38,034 nucleotides of DNA. It comes from Gonium pectorale. Lineage: Eukaryota > Chlorophyta > Chlorophyceae > Chlamydomonadales > Volvocaceae. The stretch is taken from positions 520,343-558,376 of the forward strand of contig LSYV01000063.1 in NCBI GenBank assembly GCA_001584585.1. Reading direction: 5' to 3'. Positions 30,701 through 38,034 of the stretch are shown in pieces; the stretch's first letter is position 1, and the number at the start of each line of letters is the position of its first letter. Below the pieces are notes generated by a model that was not told the DNA's origin, made no database searches, and worked only from the letters and a program-made list of their open reading frames with translations. The position numbers and the translations under genes are program-made.

Positions 30701-33700
30701 GCAGCCCTGGCAGCCAACGCCCCCGTCGGCCGCTTCAATCCTGCGGGTGATGTTGTCCACCCAGCCCTGGACGGACGAGGGATGGGTCGAGGTTGGATCC
30801 AAGTTGGGTCGGGGGCTTAGGCAGGACGGCGCTCTCCACCCAGCAGGGGCGGGGCAGGATGCACGCCCCTCGATGTGGACTGGGTAGTACATAGTGCGGT
30901 GGTATCTCTGGCCGCCGCCTACCATAAACCGCTCGTAAACCGCTAACTGCTAACCGCTCCTAAACCGCTTACTATCGCAGCGGATAGATTTGCAAGTCGC
31001 GAGTAAGAGGTTATTACGCACGCACCTTGGGGTCAAACACCTTCTGATCAGAATATGCCTCCAGCGTGTCTCGGTCGTCGTCCCACAGGCTGAACCGCCC
31101 GCGCTCACAGCCGGCGCAGCCAATCCAAGAATACGGGTTTGGCCCCTTTGCCCGACTGAGGTCGGGTGCCTCGCCACGCCTGCACCTTGTGATGTCGACA
31201 CTTATGCTTGTAGAGTTGACCTGGCGGCGAGGATAGAGAGCACGCAGGCTGTTTATAAGGTTGGAAACCGCATGCATGTACTATCTAGCTGTCCTCAGAA
31301 AGTCCTGTGAAACAGCAAGCTGCAGTAACGGCGTCCCGTGTCAGCAGTGCCGTTCGCCCCCCCACCATATACAGCTGGATCTCCAAATGAGCCCCACCTC
31401 ACCAGCAGGTCATTGTCCGAAGAAGAGGTGTTGGTGGCAGTGAACACCAGCCGGTAGGCACCCGGCCAGCCCCGAACGGTTAACAGCGGCCAAACCGCTG
31501 AGCCTTGTTTGGTGGACGCGGTCAAAGAGCCTTCGGCAACGGTCGCCTCCAGCTGTGCAGGAGACCTCGAATCCCCGCCAACGTCAGTCGCCACCGGCAC
31601 TATGGAGACATTCACGCGAATGTCAAAGGTGTCCGAGTAATCTGCAAGAGGCAGGGGGAAAGGAGGGGGGGAAGGGAGGGAGGGGGCGAGGGGGAATAAT
31701 CTGCAAGTGATAAAAGGGACCCGGCTCCTTGTCATTGACAGCAGGGTGGCAAGTAGACGCAAGTGAGTACGCACGCGCTGCGCAGAGACAGAGCGAGGGA
31801 GAGGCACTGCTTACCAGCATGTACAGGCAGGCCCAAGCCGTTGTGGAGCCGGGTTGAAAGATTGTAGAATTGGCCTGGCAGCAGCTCCCTTGGGGTGGCC
31901 TCAGCTACCAAGGCAGTGGGCGGCCCGTCCAGCAGGTTCTCCAGCCCCTGACGGCCCGCCGGCTCCGCTTCAGCCATGCTGCAGGTCCTTAAAGCACTAC
32001 AGACTTGCATGAACCACAATAATGCGCTGCCGTTCGACATTCGGCAATCCGTGTCGGATGCGGCAGCACCAAACGTGCAGCTGGCCCGCACAGTTGGGGC
32101 CCACGGGTCCTGCATCCACACGGTACTTGCGGCCTGCGGAGCAGGCATCGGTGGTGCGACAAATAAAGAACATCGTGAAACCTCCTTGACAAATCTCAAT
32201 CCGGTAGCTAGGTTAGTTCGTGTCCCGCCGCCAGCAGCAAGCAGGCAGCGACTTCCCTCCCGTCCCCACATGTATGTATGTGTCCCCTTGCTGACTTCCG
32301 TATCTCCGTACTCCCATCAGCTATCGGATGCAAGATATTGGTTATTATTCTTATAGCACTACACGCGGGCCCAAGCCGTTGTGGACCGGCAAGAATCCCG
32401 TCCACCAAGCAACTGTAAACGAGCTCCGCATGATAATTCTGTTGCAGTGAGGGCGTTACGGATCTCAGGTCTGGCACGCCCCATCGATCCATGCGCCAAG
32501 TTTCTCCCAATCCCTATCTTCCGCCTATCCCTGTATACGCATTAACCGAGAAATGGTTCCAAAATGGTCTATCTATGCACCAAGTTCCTCCCAATCAACG
32601 GGTCTGCGTGCGTGCAGTGGTGGGGGCAGCAGGGAGGAAGGATGCGCTCAAGGGACGCAAGCGTGCCTCTATACAGTAGGCATGCGGGGGGCGTACCTAC
32701 GAAATCCTTTGTGCCCCACCAACCGGAAAACCTAGTCCGTACGTAGCAAGGCTTCATTTGTACAGTTCGTTGGCTTTTTTCCCCTTTTACAGACAGCTAG
32801 AGGCAGGTCTGATCTGCGTGCACGCGCGCCCGCCCTTACCGAGTTCCTCGGCAGGCGCGTCTCGTGCAGCAGAAGTGGCCAGCAGCCATCGCCGGTAGAA
32901 GGCCCGCCGGGCACTCGCAACTGCGTCCGTACAACGAACATACAGGATGGAGGATGGAGGTAGAACGATCAATGCAGCAAGGGGACAGCACAACAGCTCG
33001 CCTAGCGAAATAATGTTGTTCACATTTAGAATCACAAGAAAGGGGCTCGAGCGCCGGGGTGCTCGACTACAACTACGAGTACGACTGCAGCTAGGTTAGC
33101 TGCAGTTAGGTGCACAGTTCTCATATCCGCACATCAACCGTACCTCGGAGTTGTTGGTCGGTGCCGCAATGAAACCCCAAGCTCCAGCGTTCTGACCGTC
33201 CTGACTACGAACTGCTGCGTGGCTCCAGGTGGTGTTGCAGACCTGGGCAGATGCCACCGCTGTTCCGACCAACGCCGAGTTGGGCGCAACGCCTCGAAGG
33301 TCGGAGCTGGTCAGTAAGGCTGGTGTGGGCTGGGAGACGCACGTCTGCACAAGATCACTGCTCGCAACGCCGCCGCTGTAAGCGCCCGCGAGCGAGCAGT
33401 TGCTGAGTAGTACGGAGACGCTGCCTGTCGCCAAGATGCCCCCGCCATGGCCCCTGAACCGGTCGTCGTTTGACAGCAGAGGGATGGTCGTCAGCGCCTC
33501 GTTGCCGCACAGGACGCTCTGGAGGATACGGACGTCAGGAGAGGCGGACGAGGCTTGGGCACCGCCAGCAGGAGGCCCTTCGAAGAACGCCCCGCCACCG
33601 GCCCCCGCGGTGTTGGCTCCAAGCGTGCAGTTCCTGATCAGGACATGGCCCGAGGAGTTTGACGACAGGCCCCCTCCGAGGGTGGCGCGGTTCCACGTAA

Positions 33701-36700
33701 GGCGGCTGTCGTGCAGCTCGATGGAGGCTCCAGGCGCCACAAAGACGCCCCCGCCGCGGCCCGCCTCTGCAGCGTTGGCCGTGAAGTTGCTTCCGGTGAT
33801 GGTCACGGGGCTGGTGCAGAGCTGCGCCGCGCCAACGCCTCCTACCTCACAGCCGACAGCGATGGCCCCGCCATCAAGGCTCGCGAGGTTGCCCTCGGCT
33901 GTGACGGCGGTCACGCTAAAGTCACCCGACCCCGCCGCACCGCTGCCGGCGGCCAGCAGGTACAATGCCCCGCCTTGGGACGCGGCGTTGGCCACAAGAT
34001 GGGTGGAGTGCATAGCCAAGCCCCTGCTTGCCCCGGCGGCCGGTCGAGCATAGATGGCGCCTCCCTGCCTGGCAGCACGATTGCCGACGAAAGTGGAAGA
34101 CGTAGTGCTGCTTCCGGCATTAAGGCTGTACACCGCTCCGCCGTCGAGGCCGGCGGTGTTGTTGGCGAACGCGACGTCACGCGAATCCATGTCACAGGAT
34201 ATTGCAGTGACGGCTCCCCCGCTGTCCGTACAGCGGTTCACGGTAAAGGCCGTACCTCCTGTCAGCCTCAATGTGCAGGTGGCGGTGGTGGCTTGGGTGG
34301 GCGCGGCGCCTTGCTGTGAGCCGGCGTTCTCGTCGACGTCCAGCAGGCTGCGCTGCTGCTGGGCAATCGTCAACAGCGACGATGCCGAGGCACTGCTGCT
34401 GTCCAGCCAGGCCGTGGTGTTGGATGTGCCCTCCGTTATGAGGATGGCGCCACCGAAGCCGGTCGAGCCAATGGCGGCCGCTTGGTTCTGGTCCGTCCCG
34501 GCAATGTTGGCGACGAAAGAGCTGTTGCGGATGTCGACGTGGACCAGGAAGAGGTCGATGGACGGCCGCTTCACGAAGACGGCGCCGCCGGAGCCTATCG
34601 CATAGTTCGCTTGAAAGGCAGAGTCTTGTATGGAAACCTGCATGGGGCGGATGAGGCCGCCGACAGCACAGGTATGGCATACATGCGCCAGGTTTAAAAA
34701 CATGGTAATTTGCATTATAATTCAGCTTGCAATGTTAGACACGCAGCAGCATTTTGTGCCCTGGGCCTTCGCCCCTCAGACCGCATCTTAGCCCATCCAG
34801 CCTCGCTTCGTTTCCTGTCGTCGCTGCGTCTGGTCGCCCAATAAGACGCCCCGACCTGTGCCGTGCTGCCGCACCGCACCGCACCGGGGGTCCTAGCTAG
34901 GTCTTCATCCAAAACTAAAAACAATCCGCAAAAAAACCCGCAAGATAAACGCAAATACCGTCAATCTTTCGTTGGGATGAACAAAGATGGCATGGCTGCC
35001 TGAACTGTGTCGCCGAACCGCACCGCACCGCACCGTGAGGTTCACAACGAAGTCCTCCAGCGAGACGTCCTCGGTGGTGATGCTCAGCGCTCCGCCGTCC
35101 GCGAAGGCGCCGTTGCCCGCGAACAGCGTGCCGTCAGCCAGGGTCCATGCCAGCAGGATGCGCCCCGGATCCAGGTTGCCGAGGGCCTGTGTGTGCGGGC
35201 AATAATGGCAAAAACGGCAAAAATGGCAAAAACGGCAAAAATGGCAAATACGGCAAATACGGCAACAATGATGCATGGACCTTTTAAAGCGCGTGCGCGT
35301 GCAATACCCTCACACCCTCGCCTCGCTTCCACTCCCTTCCACACGCGCGTGCGTGGAAAACGGCAATAATGCATGGACTGTTTAACGCGTTGCGCAGTTG
35401 GGTGCGCCAGCCATACATGGTATGTACACGTCGGGTTGCGCAGTTTGGTCGTGTGCCAAATTACCCGTGTGCGTGTATACCTAATGAATGGATCGGATGT
35501 GCACGAATGTCTTGATCAAGGAACGGCCAGTTATTAGTTGTTAGTTGTTAGTTGCTGACAAACGCACCTACCTCTGCCAAGAGCCTGCCTATGCGTGTGG
35601 AAATAATGAGTGTGCAAGAATAGATAGATGAAGGAACAGCTAGGTATGTAGTCCTAGTTACATTACTGGTTAGTTCCGTATGTGTGCCGCACCGCACCTA
35701 CCTCTCGAGATATGCGGGTGTGGATGGCGCCGCCGTTGCCCTGCTTCGCGACATTGCGGCGGAAGGTCGTCTGAGAAACCGCCAAGCTGCTGAACGGAAG
35801 CTCGGTGGCAACGATGACGCCTCCAGACCCCCCTGCCCAGTTGCCCGTGAAGGCGCTCGAGGATATGTTGACTTGGTAAGCGTAGAAGGAATAAATGAAG
35901 CCGCCGTCCCTGCCTGCATGGTTGCCCAGCACCAGGCTTCCATCCAGGATCTCGACTAGCTCAATGGTCGTTGCTGAGACCGCCCCCCCTGTGGCGGGCC
36001 AAGGGAAGGCAATTTCAGAGGGCCGCCCCAATGTTCGGAGCGCCGCCCCAATGTGCGTGCATGCCTTGGCAATGGAAAAGGCTGGAATCCCCGCTAGCGA
36101 TCAAACCCCTCGATCCACGATTAATAGTACGACAGCAGCAGGCACAACTTGGGCCTGCAATGGCGCACCCACCGCCATCTAACGTATGGGCAAACAAAAA
36201 AAACAGCATGCACACGCTCGGGCATGCAGCGGCGTAGTCACTACATACGTACCCACCGTCCACACTCGCGCTGTTGTTCCGGATGACCGAATTGGACACC
36301 TGCACCTGGGTTATGTCCGGCACCAGCAGCACGCCGCCTGACGTATGCACACACACACACACACGTGGGAAAGGGCAGGAGACAGGGGGGTGTTCTTGGT
36401 AAAAAGAAGGAACAGGAAAAAAAGGGGTCAGTTAGGAGGCAGGGGGGGTTAGGAGGCAGGGTCAACTTGCGTGTACGTGCGTGTATGTATTGTCAGTTGC
36501 AGCACCTACGTACCTGTCTGTGCTCCGTAAGTGCGCGCGTGTGAGGAATCTAGCTATTCATTCGGCCGAATCAACGAACGAAGTGCTGCCATCGCTGTTG
36601 GGGTGGACAGCTTGTCCCCCCGGCGGCCTGGAATACCGGTGTCGGGAGATCTACGTACGGTTGGCTGCTCTTGCCTGCCCTTAGTCTTTGCTGCTGCATG

Positions 36701-37580
36701 CTCGTCCTCATTTCCCTACCCACCCCAGCCATCCCCCCCGCGCGCCTGAGCCACACCATGCACGGTAAATGCATGACTGGCCCGCCCGCAAATAACAAAG
36801 CGCCGCCCCGACCCAGGCCTCACCGCTGCCGCCGTCGGCGCGGTTGCCCGATACCGTGCTGTTGCCGCCGACGGTGAGCACCGTTACGGAACTGCCGACG
36901 TAGACGGCGCCGCCTGTGTGAACGCAAACGAACAGAGTGGAGTAATCATTAAATGGAGGTAAAATGCAACATCCCTCGCCGATGTATGTGTGTATGAGCG
37001 TTGCGCACCGGAGGGCTGATGAGCAGTACGCAAACAAACCCTAGAGGATGCATATATGAGTGGGCGGGAGCCTTTGCTGCGCAGGTTACAGGTTACACGT
37101 CCGTCAAAGCCGGGGGGGGCCATGGACGAAATGCGAGTGGTGGGGTGGGGTAAAGGATCATGATTGCCGTCTCTACCCCGCTTCAGCGCCTGGCGCCGAA
37201 GTATGGCGTGCCTAGTATCCAAGACAGCCTGCAAATAGGCTGCCACCTCAGCAGGTGGGGCCTCCTTCATAATCGAAATCATGTCCCGGCGCTTGAACTG
37301 CAATGCGCCTTCAAATTGGTCGCGAAGGTGCTCATAGCACGGGCACTCGCAAAACACATGCAGCTCGTCCTCCATCGCTGGTGGCTCTGCTCTCCTTACT
37401 TTAAAACCCTAAAACACCGCAAAAACCTACACAGATACAATCACGCCGTGCACTAAATGCCTCGCCTGACGATGCAGAAATACAGTAACGCACCCTCAGC
37501 GCTTGCGGTGTTTCCCGATATGGCGCTGCCGCCATCCACCGCCACCGCATCCACGCGGCTGCCGGCAAAGAGGGCGCCGC
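24750..37580 (-). CDS. Gene B: beta-helix ectodomain multi-pass membrane protein (5' part outside window)
   Basis: Nineteen in-window exons (5,951 nt, about 1,983 residues) end at the stop codon 24750-24752, all GT-AG and phase-consistent. Order: beta-helix rungs (exons 37580-33144), the GCWPLLLHETRL exon, beta-rich and Cys-rich stalk (32133-30158) ending in 'GNLCAACEPGYF...CRGCP', then about eight or nine transmembrane helices, one large hydrophilic loop and an acidic C-terminal tail. The family resembles algal and protist proteins that combine Pmp-type repeats and Gly-Cys-rich 'LCAxC..GY' modules with a TRP/receptor-like membrane region. Substrate, ligand and signalling partner are unknown. 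Its paralogue gene A lies about 7.7 kb downstream in the same orientation. The signal peptide and first exons must lie to the right of the window. Confidence 0.9.
25283..25352. repeat. About 32-bp tandem repeat, 2.3 units
   Basis: The unit is based on GATAGATGCTGGAATGCGGT with TGGAAT(G/A) following, in the intron between the last two exons of gene B. Confidence 0.9.
26356..26443 (+). mobile_element. SINE-like element, second copy (opposite orientation)
   Basis: The segment starts GGTGGTGGGGCCCATGGGCT and ends CCGGGCGTACATATTATTAT. It is nearly identical to the reverse complement of 28146-28239 over about 80 bp. The AT-rich tail is at its 3' end. It sits in the intron between exons 26497-27337 and 26074-26288 of gene B. 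No clear target duplication is seen. Confidence 0.8.
28146..28239 (-). mobile_element. SINE-like element with perfect 15-bp target duplication
   Basis: The 94-bp element is flanked by identical ACTGAGCACTTGAAA at 28131-28145 and 28240-28254. Read on the minus strand it starts TGGTGGTGGTACCCATGGGC, ends with a hairpin (CGCCCG...CGGGCG) and a (TTA)n tail next to the duplication. Target duplications of this size plus a simple 3' tail indicate target-primed reverse transcription by a LINE. No coding capacity. I could not recognise tRNA A/B boxes, so the source RNA is open. Confidence 0.85.
28852..29465 (-). other. Gene B juxtamembrane ectodomain exon
   Basis: The exon is 614 nt. It begins VVSARDGELLVTYIANSTDD, then an Ala/Pro-rich linker and an acidic/aromatic region (SSWNDDYFRDLEFWSWMAEC). 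It ends with LCVPSHTGNLCAACEPGYFV and FEC, whose last codon is completed in the next exon to give CRGCP. The 'G.LCA.C..GY' pattern followed by C-x2-C just before the first membrane helix is typical of Gly-Cys-rich stalks in large protist surface proteins. The following intron (29466-30157) carries an internal imperfect duplication (about 29479-29518 against 29624-29683) and no exon. Confidence 0.85.
30158..32920 (-). other. Gene B post-helix and Cys-rich stalk exons
   Basis: Exons are 32840-32920 (81 nt), 31815-32133 (319 nt), 31403-31641 (239 nt), 31026-31220 (195 nt), 30652-30766 (115 nt) and 30158-30285 (128 nt). The 195-nt exon has WIGCAGCERGRFSLWDDDRD. The 115-nt exon has GCQGCPAHGRCLGGAVLVPV, and the 128-nt exon continues GYWHSAPDSALFHRCPKEDA, a Cys-rich module. 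The 128-nt exon is missed by simple ORF reading but is required by phase (1 to 0). The 32134-32839 intron contains an exon-like 20-bp match near 32364 and no further coding sequence. Confidence 0.85.
30923..30972. repeat. AACCGCT short tandem repeat
   Basis: Five degenerate 9-12-bp units ending in AACCGCT lie in the gene B intron between the 31026-31220 and 30652-30766 exons. Confidence 0.8.
35199..35267. repeat. 9-bp tandem repeat (GGCAAAAAY)n
   Basis: About seven or eight units alternating ATGGCAAAA and ACGGCAAA(A/T) begin about 10 bp into the intron upstream of gene B exon 35034-35186, overlapping its likely branch-point region. Confidence 0.9.
37130..37400 (-). mobile_element. LINE fragment: C-terminal zinc-knuckle region
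   Basis: The minus-strand frame reads ...PPAMEDELHVFCECPCYEHL followed by RDQFEGAL and an Ala/Arg/Leu-rich helix (EVAAYLQAVLDTRHAILRRQ). The pattern E-D-E-L-H-x3-E-C-P-x-Y-x2-L-R is the C-terminal zinc-binding end of L1-like non-LTR retrotransposon polyproteins; the first Cys pair is missing. Only about 80-90 residues remain, so it is a 5'-truncated fragment within the gene B intron between exons 37494-37580 and 36824-36913. No target duplication or tail was seen. Confidence 0.7.
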
Positions 37581-38034
37581 CTGCAAGCAAGCAAGGTTCG
37601 AGGCGCGATGGAATGAATGAATGAATGAATGAATGAATGAAAGGCGTTGGTGCTGGTGTAAGATAGATAGGTCAGATGGTGTAAGATGGTGTCAGATGGT
37701 GTCAGATGGTGTCAGGACTTGATTGCAGTTTGGCTGGGGGGTGGTATCGGACCAACGGGGTCATCCCGACGCGACCGCTGAACACATACAACTAATACAC
37801 ACATAGGCGACGCGACAGACAGGCACGGAAGAGACGCCCCCCCCGCATCTGTAGCTACAATGCAGTTGCACAGCATTCCAGGAGGTCTTATGAGTGTGCG
37901 CCGCTGTCCGAGCATCCATGCATGCTGATAGTGTTTACCATCGCTGGCACCGACGACAAAAAGCATATTGAGGTGCAGCGCGCAGCACTGCGTATACCCG
38001 TAGGACATCACAACCGTACGACAGTATGCCCGTA
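37581..38034 (-). other. Gene B intron sequence at window end, with two microsatellites
   Basis: 37610-37641 is a (GAAT)n run of seven to eight units, and 37671-37715 is a 10-bp (GTGTCAGATG)n run of about four units. No exon was recognised from 37716 to the end. Confidence 0.75.

Larger units (their letters stand above)
33144..37580 (-). other. Gene B beta-helix exons
   Basis: Exons are 37494-37580 (87 nt), 36824-36913 (90 nt, GGAVYVGSS...SGNRADGGSG, alpha-type), 36257-36337 (81 nt), 35702-35988 (287 nt), 35034-35186 (153 nt) and 33144-34637 (1,494 nt). The first three are phase 1-1 single-rung exons. Unlike gene A, no beta-type exon and no cassette array occurs between 35988 and 37580. The long exon repeats GGAVFVKRP, GGAILITEG, GGAVYSLNA, GGAIYARPA, GGALYLLAA, GGGVFVAPG, GGGAFFEGP. 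Introns hold a 9-bp repeat (35199-35267), a LINE fragment (37130-37400) and otherwise nothing recognised. Confidence 0.9.

Noticed and set aside
32358..32385. Exon-like match (GCCCAAGCCGTTGTGGA) in a gene B intron
   Set aside because: Only about 20 bp match the 31815-32133 exon, with no splice sites or open frame around it. It is at most a tiny duplication.
33400..34605. Long plus-strand open frames opposite the large gene B beta-helix exon (also 2587-3651 opposite gene A)
   Set aside because: They are antisense shadows of GC-rich, low-stop coding sequence. The minus-strand frames carry the repeated GGA(I/V) rungs and proper splice sites.

Overview
The window looks like nuclear DNA of a volvocine/chlamydomonadalean green alga. 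The signs are intron-rich genes with GT-AG introns, a C/G-rich retroelement of a type known from green algae, three copies of the Chlamydomonas-type telomere unit (TTTTAGGG), and many CA, GAAT and GC-rich minisatellites. I cannot name the species. There is one assembly gap of 631 N (17778-18408).

Two large paralogous genes lie head to tail on the minus strand. Gene A runs from its start codon at 17087 down to 186 and continues off the left edge: 25 exons, about 1,610 residues. Gene B enters from beyond the right edge (first recognisable exon ends at 37580) and ends at a stop codon at 24750: 19 exons, about 1,983 residues in the window. I built both models from splice sites and reading phase, and every junction is phase-consistent. 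Eleven consecutive exon pairs match between the two genes, three of them (287, 319 and 115 nt) with identical lengths. The predicted product is a surface protein. It has a signal peptide, a long right-handed beta-helix of Pmp-type 'GGA(I/V)...N' rungs, a cysteine-rich stalk and, in gene B, about eight or nine transmembrane helices with a large cytoplasmic loop and an acidic tail. The ligand and function are unknown.

The most striking local feature is in gene A. A two-exon cassette (87 nt plus 84-90 nt, all phase 1-1), each exon coding one beta-helix rung, has been tandemly copied four times together with its introns, and exon-less relics of more copies flank it. These copies give 'empty sites' that date two later insertions: a MITE-like DNA transposon at 11538-11962 and a 1.15-kb insertion at about 7900-9055.

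The 7.7-kb space between the genes holds the gap, the end of a possible zinc-finger gene on the plus strand, and a broken Penelope-like retroelement on the plus strand. The domain order is GIY-YIG endonuclease, CxC linker, then reverse transcriptase, i.e. the permuted 'Chlamys' organisation. It is interrupted by frame switches and by a short telomere-type repeat lying exactly between linker and RT. A 94-bp SINE-like element with a perfect 15-bp target duplication occurs in a gene B intron, with two relatives in other introns of A and B. A LINE C-terminal fragment sits in another gene B intron.
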